From Siphonodentalium dalli (Eukaryota > Mollusca > Scaphopoda > Gadilida > Siphonodentaliidae): a DNA stretch of 64,000 nt. The stretch is from assembly GCA_032622095.1 (NCBI GenBank), contig CP136064.1, positions 253,894,484 to 253,958,483 of the forward strand, in the 5' to 3' direction. How positions within the stretch are numbered: the first letter of the stretch is position 1; the number at the start of each line of letters is the position of its first letter. The notes beneath the pieces are model-generated. The model made no database searches and had not been told where the DNA came from. It was given only the letters and a program-made list of their open reading frames with translations. Positions 31,864 to 46,055 of the stretch are shown in pieces. The position numbers and the translations under genes are program-made.

Positions 31864-31869
31864 TTTAAA
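31864..31869. other. Target-site duplication TTTAAA, right copy
   Basis: Matches 20044-20049. The sequence beyond it (TATTTCAAGG) differs from the left flank, so the duplication is exactly six bases. Confidence 0.9.
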
Positions 31870-33029
31870 TATTTCAAGGCATAAAAATAAAGTAAATGAG
31901 GTTATAATATCCAATGGGTTGATGTTTCTTAAATAGTGTGTCACAATAATCGCTTGTACAAGATTTCAAAAAGAAATTCCTAACAGATTTTGAGAAAATC
32001 CATTTTGAAAAACCAGGAAATTTTGGCACAAAGTGCATCTGAATCTTAAACAACTTAATTTTTTGTCCATAGACTCATAATATGCACAATCTTCAGTGTT
32101 ATCTGTTTTATTAACGAAAAGGCTACTTTTGGCCGGTGGGGGTGGTCAGGAAAACATTGCAGACGCAGGGCTGATTTTATTTTTCAGCATTCCGGGTACC
32201 CACCATCCCTCATTCGTGCAAAAAATATATATTTGTTCCGCCCAGATTTTTGGGACCCAACCCTCAACTCGCATTTCAATTTACTTTACCAATTTGATCT
32301 TTTCCAGATTGTTCTGATATTTTATGCTATTCCTTTCCCTCACTCATATTTAATCCACTACCCAATCACGAGTAGGAAGTTCAAAGTTCAACTTGACTGA
32401 AAAAATCACAGCATGTCCAAACAGTTGGTAAAAAATTCTCCTAATGCAGCCTAGTTGAATATACATGTGTGTATGTATAGGCATCTCACATGTTTAGGTA
32501 CTCGTGTGTATACATACATATACAGTACATGTCTAATATTCCTGAAGATACGAATATACCTGAATATAACATCAATAAATGTGATGATGGTTTGCAGAGA
32601 TGTCCTAGCCAATGATTATTGTTGTTGCATGTTGTTATTTTTCCGGTCCAGTACGTCTACTGAACGGGCTGAATGTCTCATCGTGATACATGTTCTCGAG
32701 CGACGTAATGAAACATAAACAACCCTGTACATATAGAGGATCTCCAACGAGTTATGTTAGGATATAAGATTTCATGAAAGGAGTTTGATAAATTTGATTC
32801 ACAACGAGTCCTACACGAATCCGAAAATCACGAAAATCGGGGAATTCTGTTTTTAGGATCCTAAAATCCGATCCGCCGGTTACAAAAAAAAAAAAAGTTT
32901 GTTTAAAACGCGTTTCGAGACCTTACGATGTCATTCCTGCAAAAATTATTAGGACCCGAAATGGGGAAAAAATTGAGAACTCAAAAATTGCGGGTTCAAA
33001 ATTATTCCCCAATCCCCGGAGCGAGCGAC
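31870..33029. other. Intergenic
   Basis: Nothing recognised. Short open frames here lack any domain. A 13-base A-run at ~32885 lies next to the first divergent satellite-like sequence. Confidence 0.45.
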
Positions 33030-35493
33030 GCTGATCCGGCCTGATCCGGGCTTTTTCGAGCGGGATTTCTTGGATCGGTCGATTACATAAGGTGGACGGT
33101 GGCCATATGAACGCCCACTCATAATTTGGTGTCGCAATGTCCAAAGAATTCGCAGTGACAGCGTTTTACGTAAAATCGCGATCGGTTTTGCTGAATCCTG
33201 GCTCGCATATATGGTAGCCAGGTTAGAAATGATTGAACTGTAGTGCCCTCTGTGCGCCCTTAATGGGACAAATCCCCAATTAAAATTATCAATAATTGCT
33301 AAAGCAAGGCTGCACAATACAATAGTGTCCATTTAACTTAATAATTGTCCACAATAGAGGGCACACCAATCGATTCCCCATTGAAACGAAACCCGACAAA
33401 TTCCCCAATATCGCGTAAAAGATTGACTCGTATATATGGTAGCTACCTAGGGTTTAGTTTTGGTGGGGAATTGAAATAATAACTCAGATATTAGCGCTAA
33501 TCGTGAGGTTATTTGGCCATATCGCATCTGTGAACATATGTGCGGAAATATCGGTGACATTTGTGATCGCCCGTGTGACTGTAGATGGGTTCTATAAATA
33601 TGGGATGCATTTTTGTCACATTGGGGATTTTCTCGAATTTAGTATTCGTGGGAAATCGGAATAACACGTCCTTTTTGAACGGGATTTCTCGGATCGGTGA
33701 TTTGACAATGAGGGTGGGTGGCCGCCTCAAATACCCATAGATACACCCCACCCTCAAAGAAATGGGGGAGGGGGGTCCCACCCAATTGATTACTCTCTAT
33801 ATCATAATAAAAGCGATGATATCCGGCCTAATCCGGGTTCTTCCTAACGAGATTTCTTGGATCGGTCGACTACATAAGGTGGACGGTGGCCATATAAACG
33901 TCCACTCATAATTTGGTGTCGCAATGTCCAAAGAATTCGCAGTGACAGCGTTTTACGTAAAATCGCGATCGGTTTTGCTGAATCCTGGCTCGCATATATG
34001 GTAGCCAGGTTAGAAATGATTGAACTGTAGTGCCCTCTGTGCGCTCTTAATGGGACAAATCCCCAATAAAAATTATCAATAATTGCTAAAGCAAGGCTGC
34101 ACAATACAATAGTGTCCATTTAACTTAATAATTGTCCACAATAGAGGGCACACCAATCGATTCCCCATTGAAACGAAACCCGACAAATTCCCCAATATCG
34201 CGTAAAAGATTGACTCGTATATATGGTAGCTACCTAGGGTTTAGTTTTGGTGGGGAATTGAAATAATAACTCAGATATTAGCGCTAATCGTGAGGTTATT
34301 TGGCCATATCGCATCTGTGAACATATGTGCGGAAATATCGGTGACATTTGTGATCGCCCGTGTGACTGTAGATGGGTTCTATAAATATGGGATGCATTTT
34401 TGTCACATTGGGGATTTTCTCGAATTTAGTATTCGTGGGAAATCGGAATAACACGTCCTTTTTGAACGGGATTTCTCGGATCGGCGATTTGACGACGAGG
34501 GTGGGTGGCCGCCTCAAATACCCATAGATACACCCCACCCTCAAAGAAATGGGGGGGGGGGGGGTCCCACCCAATTGATTACTCTCTATATCATAATAAA
34601 AGCGATGATATCCGGCCTAATCCGGGTTCTTCCTAACGAGATTTGTTGGATCGGTCGACTACATAAGGTGGACGGTGGCCATATAAACGTCCACTCATAA
34701 TTTGGTGTCGCAATGTCCAAAGAATTCGCAGTGACAGCGTTTTACGTAAAATCGCGATCGGTTTTGCTGAATCCTGGCTCGCATATATGGTAGCCAGGAG
34801 GTTAGAAATGATTGAACTGTAGTGCCCTCTGTGCGCCCTTAATGGGACAAATCCCGAATAAAAATTATCAATAATTGCTAAAGCAAGGCTGCACAATACA
34901 ATAGTGTCCATTTAACTTAATAATTGTCCACAATAGAGGGCACACCAATCGATTCCCCATTGAAACGAAACCCGACAAATTCCCCAATATCGCGTAAAAG
35001 ATTGACTCGTATATATGGTAGCTACCTAGGGTTTAGTTTTGGTGGGGAATTGAAATAATAACTCAGATATTAGCGCTAATCGTGAGGTTATTTGGCCATA
35101 TCGCATCTGTGAACATATGTGCGGAAATATCGGTGACATTTGTGATCGCCCGTGTGACTGTAGATGGGTTCTATAAATATGGGATGCATTTTTGTCACAT
35201 TGGGGATTTTCTCGAATTTAGTATTCGTGGGAAATCGGAATAACACGTCCTTTTTGAACGGGATTTCTCGGATCGGCGATTTGACGACGAGGGTGGGTGT
35301 CCGCCTCAAATACCCATAGATACACCCCACCCTCAAAGAAATGGGGGGGGGGTCCCACCCAATTGATTACTCTCTATATCATAATAAAAGCGATGATATC
35401 CGGCCTAATCCGGGTTCTTCCTAACGAGATTTCTTGGATCGGTCGACTACATAAGGTGGACGGTGGCCATATAAACGTCCACTCATAATTTGG
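33030..35493 (-). repeat. ~788-bp satellite, left-oriented block (about three units)
   Basis: Units repeat with spacings of 787 and 792 bp (the same words recur at 33332, 34119 and 34911). Each unit includes a G-run of 6-14 bases, the palindromic word TTAGCGCTAA and two short frames that are conserved only because the copies are. The outermost copy is the most diverged. Copies differ by a few base changes and by G-run length. One has an extra AGG near 34798. Confidence 0.92.
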
Positions 35494-35640
35494 TGTCGCA
35501 ATGTCCAAAGAATTCGCAGTGACAGCGTTTTACGTAAATCGCGATCGGTTTTGCTGAATCCTGGCTCGCATATATGGTAGCCAGGTTAGAAATGAGTGAA
35601 CTGTAGTGCCCTCTGTGCGCCCTTAATGGGAAAAAACCCC
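35494..35640. repeat. Unpaired spacer at the inversion junction of the 788-bp satellite
   Basis: About 147 bp continue the left-oriented unit and then jump at ~35632 (AATGGGAAAAAACCCC) into the opposite orientation at a different phase of the unit. Confidence 0.8.
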
Positions 35641-38545
35641 AAATTATGAGTGGACGTTTATATGGCCACCGTCCACCTTATGTAGTCGACCGATCCAAGA
35701 AATCTCGTTAGGAAGAACCCGGATTAGGCCGGATATCATCGCTTTTATTATGATATAGAGAGTAATCAATTGGGTGGGACCCCCCCCCCCATTTCTTTGA
35801 GGGTGGGGTGTATCTATGGGTATTTGAGGCGGCCACCCACCCTCGTCGTCAAATCGCCGATCCGAGAAATCCCGTTCAAAAAGGACGTGTTATTCCGATT
35901 TCCCACGAATACTAAATTCGAGAAAATCCCCAATGTGACAAAAATGCATCCCATATTTATAGAACCCATCTACAGTCACACGGGCGATCACAAATGTCAC
36001 CGATATTTCCGCACATATGTTCACAGATGCGATATGGCCAAATAACCTCACGATTAGCGCTAATATCTGAGTTATTATTTCAATTCCCCACCAAAACTAA
36101 ACCCTAGGTAGCTACCATATATACGAGTCAATCTTTTACGCGATATTGGGGAATTTGTCGGGTTTCGTTTCAATGAGGAATCGATTGGTGTGTCCTCTAT
36201 TGTGGACAATTATTAAGTTAAATGGACACTATTGTATTGTGCAGCCTTGCTTTAGCAATTATTGATAATTTTTATTGGGGATTTGTCCCATTAAGGGCGC
36301 ACAGAGGGCACTACAGTTCAATCATTTCTAACCTGGCTACCATATATGCGAGCCAGGATTCAGCAAAACCGATCATGATTTTACGTAAAACGCTGCCACT
36401 GCGAATTCTTTGGACATTGCGACACCAAATTATGAGTGGACGTTTATATGGCCACCGTCCACCTTATGTAGTCGACCGATCCAAGAAATCTCGTTAGGAA
36501 GAACCCGGATTAGGCCGGATATCATCGCTTTTATTATGATATAGAGAGTAATCAATTGGGTGGGACCCCCCCCCCCCCATTTCTTTGAGGGTGGGGTGTA
36601 TCTATGGGTATTTGAGGCGGCCACCCACCCTCGTCGTCAAATCACCGATCCGAGAAATCCCGTTCAAAAAGGACGTGTTATTCCGATTTCCCACGAATAC
36701 TAAATTCGAGAAAATCCCCAATGTGACAAAAATGCATCCCATATTTATAGAACCCATCTACAGTCACACGGGCGATCACAAATGTCACCGATATTTCCGC
36801 ACATATGTTCACAGATGCGATATGGCCAAATAACCTCACGATTAGCGCTAATATCTGAGTTATTATTTCAATTCCCCACCAAAACTAAACCCTAGGTAGC
36901 TACCATATATACGAGTCAATCTTTTACGCGATATTGGGGAATTTGTCGGGTTTCGTTTCAATGGGGAATCGATTGGTGTGCCCTCTATTGTGGACAATTA
37001 TTAAGTTAAATGGACACTATTGTATTGTGCAGCCTTGCTTTAGCAATTATTGATAATTTTAATTGGGGATTTGTCCCATTAAGAGCGCACAGAGGGCACT
37101 ACAGTTCAATCATTTTTAACCTGGCTACCATATATGCGAGCCAGGATTCAGCAAAACCGATCGCGATTTTACGTAAAACGCTGTCACTGCGAATTCTTTG
37201 GACATTGCGACACCAAATTATGAGTGGACGTTTATATGGCCACCGTCCACCTTATGTAGTCGACCGATCCAAGAAATCTCGTTAGGAAGAACCCGGATTA
37301 GGCCGGATATCATCGCTTTTATTATGATATAGAGAGTAATCAATTGGGTGGGACCCCCCCTCCCCCATTTCTTTGAGGGTGGGGTGTATCTATGGGTATT
37401 TGAGGCGGCCACCCACCCTCATTGTCAAATCACCGATCCGAGAAATCCCGTTCAAAAAGGACGTGTTATTCCGATTTCCCACGAATACTAAATTCGAGAA
37501 AATCCCCAATGTGACAAAAATGCATCCCATATTTATAGAACCCATCTACAGTCACACGGGCGATCACAAATGTCACCGATATTTCCGCACATATGTTCAC
37601 AGATGCGATATGGCCAAATAACCTCACGATTAGCGCTAATATCTGAGTTATTATTTCAATTCCCCACCAAAACTAAACCCTAGGTAGCTACCATATATAC
37701 GAGTCAATCTTTTACGCGATATTGGGGAATTTGTCGGGTTTCGTTTCAATGGGGAATCGATTGGTGTGCCCTCTATTGTGGACAATTATTAAGTTAAATG
37801 GACACTATTGTATTGTGCAGCCTTGCTTTAGCAATTATTGATAATTTTTATTGGAGATTTGTCCCATTAAGGGCGCACAGAGGGCACTACAGTTCAATCA
37901 TTTCTAACCTGGCTACCATATATGCGAGCCAGGATTCAGCAAAACCGATCGCGATTTTACGTAAAACGCTGTCACTGCGAATTCTTTGGACATTGCGACA
38001 CCAAATTATGAGTGGACGTTTATATGGCCACCGTCCACCTTATGTAGTCGACCGATCCAAGAAATCTCGTTAGGAAGAACCCGGATTAGGCCGGATATCA
38101 TCGCTTTTATTATGATATAGAGAGTAATCAATTGGGTGGGACCCCCCCCCATTTCTTTGAGGGTGGGGTGTATCTATGGGTATTTGAGGCGGCCACCCAC
38201 CCTCGTCGTCAAATCGCCGATCCGAGAAATCCCGTTCAAAAAGGACGTGTTATTCCGATTTCCCACGAATACTAAATTCGAGAAAATCCCCAATGTGACA
38301 AAAATACATCCCATATTTATAGAACCCATCTACAGTCACACGGGCGATCACAAATGTCACCGATATTTCCGCACATATGTTCACAGATGCGATATGGCCA
38401 AATAACCTCACGATTAGCGCTAATATCTGAGTTATTATTTCAATTCCCCACCAAAACTAAACCCTAGGTAGCTACCATATATACGAGTCAATCTTTTACG
38501 CGATATTGGGGAATTTGTCGGGTTTCGTTTCAATGGGGAATCGAT
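35641..38545 (+). repeat. ~788-bp satellite, right-oriented block (about 3.7 units)
   Basis: The same units as at 33030-35493 in reverse complement, with spacings of exactly 788 bp (36222, 37010, 37798). Together with the left block they form an interrupted palindrome with arms of about 2.4 kb. It ends at ~38545, where GGGGAATCGAT meets CCCCAATTAAAA of another inverted unit. Confidence 0.92.
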
Positions 38546-39640
38546 CCCCAATTAAAATTATCAATAATTGCTAAAGCAAGGCTGCACAATACAATAGTGT
38601 CCATTTAACTTAATAAGTGTCCACAATAGAGGGCACACCAATGGATTCCCCATTGAAACGTAACCCGACAATTTCCCCAATATCGCGTAAGATTGACTCC
38701 TATATATGGTAGCTACCTAGGATTTAGTTTTGGTGGGGAATTGAAATAATAACTCACATATTAGCGCTAATCGTGAGGTTATTTGGCCATATCGTATTTG
38801 TGAACATATGTGCGGAAGTATCGGTGACATTTGTGATCACCCCATGTGACTATATATGGGTTCTATAAATATGGGATGCATTTTTTGTCACATTGGGTAT
38901 TTTCTCGGATTAGTATTCGTGGGGAATCGGAATAATAGGTCCTTTCAATAACTGCAAAAGCAATGCTGCACAATACAATAGCGTCAATTTAACTTAACAA
39001 TTGTCCACAATAGAGGGCACACCATTCGATTCCCCATTGAAACGAAACCCGACAAATTCCCCAATATCGCGTAAGATTGGCTCCTATATATGGTAGCCAG
39101 TTTAGAAATGATTGAACTGTACTGCTCTCTGTGCGCCCTTAATGGGACAAAACCCCACTTAAAGTTATCAATAACTGCAAAAGCAAGGCTGCACAATACA
39201 ATAGCGTCCATTTAACTTAATAATTGTCCAGAATAGAGGGCACACCAATCGATTTCCCATTGAAACGAAACACGACAAATTCCCCAATATCGCGTAAGAT
39301 TGACTCCTATATATGGTAGCTACCTAGGGTTCAGTTTTGGTGGGAAATTGAAATAATAACTCACATATTAGCGCTAATCGTGAGGTTATTTGGCCATATC
39401 GTATTTGTGAACATATGTGCGGAAGTATCGGTGACATTTGTGATCGCCCCGTGTGACTATATAGATTGGTTCTATAAATATGGGATGCATTTTTGTCACA
39501 TTGGGGATTTTCTCGAATTTAGTATTCGAGCGGAATCGGAATAATAGGTCCTTTTTGAACGGGTTTTTTCGGATCGGTGATTTGACGGCGAGGGTGGGTG
39601 GCCGCCTCAAATACACATAATTACATCCCACCATCCCCGA
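38546..39640 (-). repeat. Diverged, partial left-oriented 788-bp satellite copies
   Basis: A second orientation switch at ~38545 leads into older copies with many substitutions and internal duplications (the CAATACAATAG...CCATTTAACTTAA segment occurs three times at 38590, 38965 and 39195). The block ends at a G-run (39643-39653) that borders the next satellite. Confidence 0.88.
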
Positions 39641-42600
39641 AATGGGGGGGGGGGGTGGTTGTTATGGTGGGCCACCCTGCCATGTAGTCAAATCGGTCGA
39701 AATTCTTACCTTCTCTAAAATGGTCGATACATGTACCTCATTTTCACCCCCTTGGGAGGTACCCCCAGCTGACAGGTGGGATGGGGTTTTTCTATGGTGT
39801 ATAGAGGCGGGCCACCCACCCAAATGCCATCAATCGGTCGAAATCCGTACCGTTCTCGAAAATGGTCCATACCCAATGTTTACCCCTCGGAGTGTTACCC
39901 CCCCCCCCCCCCCGGTGATGGGTGGGGTTCGGGTGTTTCTATGGTTTATTTGGGGCGGGTCACCCACCCATGCCGTCAAATCGGTCGATGTCCTTACCGT
40001 TCTCGAAAATGGTCCGTTCCCATTTTCACCCCATCGGGTTGTACCCCCGGGAGTGATGTTGAGGGGCGAGGGGTGTTTATATTGTGTATTTGGGTGTGCC
40101 ACGCGCCCATAACATCAAATCGATCGAAATCCTTACCGTTTGCGAAAATGGTCCATACCCCATTTTCACCCCCTCGGGCGGGTACCACCGGGGTGATTGT
40201 TGGGGTCGGGGGTTTCCTATGGTGTATTTGTGGCTGGCCACCGACCCATGCCGTCAAATCGGTCGAAATCCTTACCGTTCTCGAAAATGTTCCATACCCC
40301 ATTTTCACCCCATCGGGCTGGTACATCCGGGATGATTGGTGGGGTCGGGGTGTTTCTATGGTGTATTTGGGGTGGGCCACCCACCCATGCCATCAAATCG
40401 GTTGAAGTCCTTAGCTTTCTCGAAAATGGTCCATACCCCATTTTCATCTCGGGGTGGCCACCGATCCATGCCGTCAAATCGGTCGAAATCCTTACAATTC
40501 TCGAAAATGGTCCATACCCCATTTTTACCCCCTCGAGCTGGTACCTCCGGTGGTGATTGGTGGTGTCGGGGTGTTTCGAGGGTGTGGTTTTGGCGGGCCA
40601 CCCTCCCATCTAGTCAAATCGGTCGAAATCCTTTCCTTTTCGAAAATGGTCGATACCTCATTTTCACCCCATTGCGTGGTACCCCCAGCTGACAGGTTGT
40701 CGTGGTTTTTCTGTGATGTATTTCATGCAGGCCACCTACCCGAAATGCCGTCAAATAGGTCGAAATACTTACCGTTCTCGAAAATGGTCCATACCCAATG
40801 TTCACCCCCTTGGAGTGTTACCCCCCCCCCCCGGGTGATGGTGGGGTTCGGGTGTTTCAAGGTTGTATTTTGGGTGTGCCAACCTCCCATAACGTCAAAT
40901 CGGTTGAAATCCTTACCATTTTCGAATATTGTCCATACTCCATTTTTACCCCCTCGTGGTGGTACCACAGGGGGTGATGGTTGGGGTAGGTGTGTTTCTA
41001 GTGTATATTTGTGGCTGGCCACCCACCCACGCCGTCAAATCAGTTGAAATCCTTACCGTTCTCGAAAATGGTCCATACCCCATGTTCACCCCTCGGGTGG
41101 TACCCACGGTGGTGATGGGTGTGCGATCGTGTGTTTCTATGGTGTATTTGGGTAAGCCACCCACCCGTGCCGTCAAATCGGTTGAAGTCCTTACCTTTCT
41201 CAAAAATGGTCCATACCCCATTTTCATCTCCTCGGGTGGTACCGCCGGGGTGATGGGTGGGGATCGGGGTGTTTCCATGGTCTATTTTGGGCGGGTCACC
41301 CACACATGCCGTCAAATTGGTTGAAATCTTTACCGTTCTCGAAAATGGTCCATACCCCATTTTAACCCTTCGGGTGGTAGCATACCTCCCGTGGGTGATG
41401 ATGGGGGTCGGGACGTTTGTAGGGCGTGTTAGTAGGGCAACCCATTCATACCGTCAAATCGGTCGATATCCTTACCGTACTTGAAAATGGTCCATACCCC
41501 ATGTTCACCCCCTCGGGGTGGTACCCCCGTGGTGATGGATGGGGGGAATGGGTGTTTCTAGGGTGTATTTGGAGCGGGCCACCCACCCATGCCGTCAAAT
41601 CGGTCGAAACCCTTACCGTTCTCGAAAATGGTCCATACCCCATTTTCACACCTCAGGGTGGTACCTCCGGGTGATTGGAGGGGTCGGAGTGTTTCTAGGG
41701 TGGTGTTATGGTGGGCCACCCTGCCATGTAGTCAAATCGGTCGAAATTCTTACCTTCTCGAAAATGGTCGATACATGTACCTCATTTTCACCCCCTTGGG
41801 AGGTACTCCCAGCTGACAGGTGGGATGGGGTTTTTCTATGGTGTATAGTGGCGGGCCACCCACCCAAATGCCATCAATCGGTCGAAATCCGTACCGTTCT
41901 CGAAAATGGTCCATACCCAATGTTTACCCATCGGAGTGTTACCCCCCCCCCCCCGGTGATGGTGGGGTTCGGGTATTTCTATGGTTTATTTGGGGCGGGT
42001 CACCCACCCATGTCGTCAAATCGGTCGATGTCCTTACCATTCTCGAAAATGGTCCGTTCCCATTTTCGCCCCATCGGGTTGTACCCCCGGGAGTGATGTT
42101 GAGGGGCGAGGGGTGTTTATATTGTGTATTTGGGTGTGCCACGCGCCCATAACATCAAATCGGTCGAAATCCTTACCGTTTGCGAAAATGGTCCATACCA
42201 CATTTTCAACCCTCGGGTGGTACTCCCCGGTTGTGGGGTGTTTCTATTGTGTATTTGGGGTGTGCCACCCGCCTATAACATCAAATCGGTTGAAATCATT
42301 ACCGTCCTCGAATATTGTCCTTACTCCATTTTTACCCCCTCGTGGTGGTACCACAGGGGATGATGGTTGGGGTAGGTGTGTTTCTAGTGTATATTTGTGG
42401 CTGGCCACCCACCCACGCCGTCAAATCAGTTGAAATCCTTACCGTTCTCGAAAATGGTCCATACCCCATGTTCACCCCTCGGGTGGTACCCACGGTGGTG
42501 ATGGGTGTGCGATCGTGTGTTTATATGGTGTATTTGGGTAAGCCACCCACCCGTGCCGTCAAATCGGTTGAAGTCCTTACCTTTCTCGAAAATGGTCCAT

Positions 42601-45600
42601 ACCCCATTTTCATCTCCTCGGGGTGGTACCACCGGGTTGATGGTGGGGATCGGTGTGTTTCCATGGTCTATTTTGGGCGGGTCACCCACACATGCCGTCA
42701 AATTGGTTGAAATCTTTACCGTTCTCGAAAATGGTCCATACCCCATTTTACCCCCTCGGGTGGTAGCATACCTCCCGTGGGTGATGATGGGGGTCGGGAC
42801 GTTTGTAGGGCGTATTAGTAGGGCAACCCATTCATACCGTCAAATCGGTCGATATCCTTACCGTACTTGAAAATGGTCCATACCCCATGTTCACCCCCTC
42901 GGGGTGGTACCCCCGTGGTGATGGATGGGGGAATGGGTGTTTCTAGGGTGTATTTGGAGCGGGCCACCCACCCATGCCGTCAAATCGGTCGAAACCCTTA
43001 CCGTTCTCGAAAATGGTCCATACCCCATTTTCACACCTCAGGGTGGTACCTCCGGGTGATTGGAGGGGTCGGAGTGTTTCTATGGTGGTGTTATGGTGGG
43101 CCACCCTGCCATGTAGTCAAATCGGTCGAAATTCTTACCTTCTCGAAAATGGTCGATACGTGTACCTCATTTTCACCCCCTTGGGAGGTACCCCCAGCTG
43201 ACAGGTGGGATGGGGTTTTTCTATGGTGTATAGAGGCGGGCCACCCACCCAAATGCCATCAAATACCCCTCGGAGTGTTACCCCCCCCCCCGGTGATGGT
43301 GGGGTTCGGGTTATTCTATGGTTTATTTGGGGCGGGTCACCCACCCATGCCGTCAAATCGGTCGATGTCCTTTCCGTTCTCGAAAATGGTCCGTTCCCAT
43401 TTTCACCCCATCGGGTTGAACCCCCGGGAGTGATGTTGTGTGGCGAGGGGTGTTTATATTGTGTATTTGGGTGTGCCACGCGCCCATAACATCAAATCGG
43501 TCGAAATCCTTACCGTTTGCGAAAATGGTCCATACCCCATTTTCACCCCCTCGGGCGGGTACCACCGGGGTGATTGGTGGGGTCGGGGGTTTCCTATGGT
43601 GTATTTGTGGCTGGCCACCGACCCATGCCGTCAAATCGGTCGAAATCCTTATCGTTCTCGAAAATGTTCATACCCCATTTTCACACCATCGGGCTGGTAC
43701 CCCCGGGCTGATTGGTGGGGTCGGTGTGTTTCTATGGTCTATTTGGGGTGGGCCACCCACCCATGCCATCAAATCGGTTGAAGTCCTTAGCTTTCTCGAA
43801 AATGGTCCATACCCCATTTTCATCTCGGGGTGGCCACCGAACCATGGCGTCAAATCGGTCGAAATCTTTTCCGTTATCGAAAATATTCCATAACCCATTT
43901 TCACCCCCTCGGACGGGTACCAACGGGGTGATTGGTGTGGTCGTTGGTTTCCTATGGTGTATTTGTGGCTGGCCACCGACCCATGCCGTCAAATCGGTCG
44001 AAATCCTTACCGTTCTCGAAAATGTTCCATACCCCATTTTCACCCCAGCGGGCTGGAACATCCGGGATGATTGGTGGGGTCGGGGTGTTTCTATGGTGTA
44101 TTTGGGGTGGGCAACCGACCCATGCCATCAAATCGGTTGAAGTCCTTAGCTTTCTCGAAAATGGTCCATACCCCATTTTAATCTCGGGGTGGCCACCGAT
44201 CCATGCCGTCAAATCGGTCGAAATCCTTACAATTCTCGAAAATGGTCCATACCCCATTTTTACCCCCTCGGGCTGGTACCTCCGGTGGTGATTGGTGGTG
44301 TCGGGGTGTTTCGAGGGTGTGGTTTTGGCGGGCCACCCTCCCATCTAGTCAAATCGGTCGAAATCCTTTCCTTTTCGAAAATGGTCGATACCTCATTTTC
44401 ACTCCCTTGCGTGGTACCCCCAGCTGACAGGTTGGTGTGGTTTTTCTGTGATGTATTTCATGCAGGCCACCCACCCGAAATGCCGTCAAATTGGTCGAAA
44501 TACTTACCGTTCTCGAAAATGGTCCATACCCAATGTTCACCCCCTTGGAGTGTTACCCCCCCCCCCCGGTGATGGTGGGGTTCGGGTGTTTCTAGGTTGT
44601 ATTTTGGGCGGGCCACCCACCCATGACGTCAAATCGGTGGAAATTCTTACCGTTCTCGAAAATGGTCCATACCCCATTTTCACCACTCGGGTGGTACTCC
44701 TCGGTTGTGGGGTGTTTCTATTGTGTATTTGGGTGTGCCAGCCGCCCATAACGTCAAATCGGTTGAAATCCTTACCGTTTTCGAATATTGTCCATACTCC
44801 ATTTTTACCCCGTCGTGGTGTTACCACAGGGGATGATGGTTGGGGTAGGTGTGTTTCTAGTGTATATTTGTGGCTGGCCACCCTCCCACGCCGTCAAATC
44901 AGTTGAAATCCTTACCATTCTCGAAAATGTCCATACCCCATGTTCACCCCTCGGGTGGTACCCACGGTGCTGATGGGTGTGCGATCGTGTGTTTCTATGG
45001 TGTATTTGGGTAAGCCACCCACCAGTGCCGTCAAATCGGTTGAAGTCCTTACCTTTCTCGAAAATGGTCCATACCCCATTTTCAACCATCGGGTGGTACT
45101 CCCCGGTTGTGCGGTGTTTCTATTGTGTATTTGGGGTGTGCCACCCGCCCATAACGTCAAATCGGTTGAAATCCTTACCGTTCTAGAATATTGTCCATAC
45201 TCCATTTTTACCCCCTCGTGGTGGTACCACAAGGGATGATGGTTGGGGTAGGTGTGTTTCTAGTGTATATTTGTGGCTGGCCACCCACCCGTGCCGTCAA
45301 ATCGGTTGAAGTCCTTACCTTTCTCAAAAATGGTCCATACCCCATTTTCATCTTCTCGGGGTGGTACCGCCGGGGTGATGGATGGGGATCGGGGTGTTTC
45401 CATGGTCTATTTTGGGCGGGTCACCCACACATGCCGTCAAATTGGTTGAAATCTTTACCGTTCTCGAAAATGGTCCATACCGCATTTTAACCCCTCGGGT
45501 GGTAGCATACCTCCCGTGGGTGATGATGGGGGTCGGGACGTTTCTAGGGCGTGTTAGTAGGGCAACCCATTCATACCGTCAAATCGGTCAATATCCTTAC

Positions 45601-46055
45601 CGTCTCGAAAATGGTCCATACCCCATGTTCACCCCCTCGGAGTGGTACCCCCGTGGTGATGGATGGGGGAATGGGTGTTTCTAGGGTGTATTTGGGGCGG
45701 GCCACCCACCCATGCCGTCAAATCGGTCGAAACCCTTACCGTTCTCGAAAATGGTCCATACCCCATTTTCACACCTCAGGGTGGTACCTCCGGATGATTG
45801 GAGGGTCGGAGTGTTTGTAGGGTGGTGTTATGGTGGGCCACCCTGCCATGTAGTCAAATCGGTCGAAATTCTTACCTTCTCGAAAATGGTCGATACATGT
45901 ACCTCATTTTCACCCCCTTGGGAGGTACCCCCAGCTGACAGGTGGGATGGGGTTTTTCTATGGTGTATAGTGGCGGGCCACCCACCCAAATGCCATCAAT
46001 CGGTCGAAATCCGTACCGTTCTCGAAAATGGTCCATACCCAATGTTTACCCATCG
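39641..46055 (+). repeat. ~139-bp satellite array with higher-order repeats
   Basis: Roughly 45 units with period near 139 bp, each containing CCGTCAAATCGGTCGAAATC, then CTCGAAAATGGTCCATACC, then GGGCGGGCCACCCACCC. Multi-unit blocks repeat: 40929-41324 matches 42315-42710 (1,386 bp apart) and 41539-41900 matches 42867-43228. A variant unit with CCACCCTGCCATGTAGTCAAAT recurs at ~39660, 41705, 43090 and 45832. Many long frames are open here only because the unit lacks stops. They are not genes. Confidence 0.93.

Noticed and set aside
32923-39634. Many 60-130-codon frames repeated across 33-39.6 kb
   Set aside because: They are the same two satellite stretches in each 788-bp unit. Copies carry no sign of protein-level selection that I can see.
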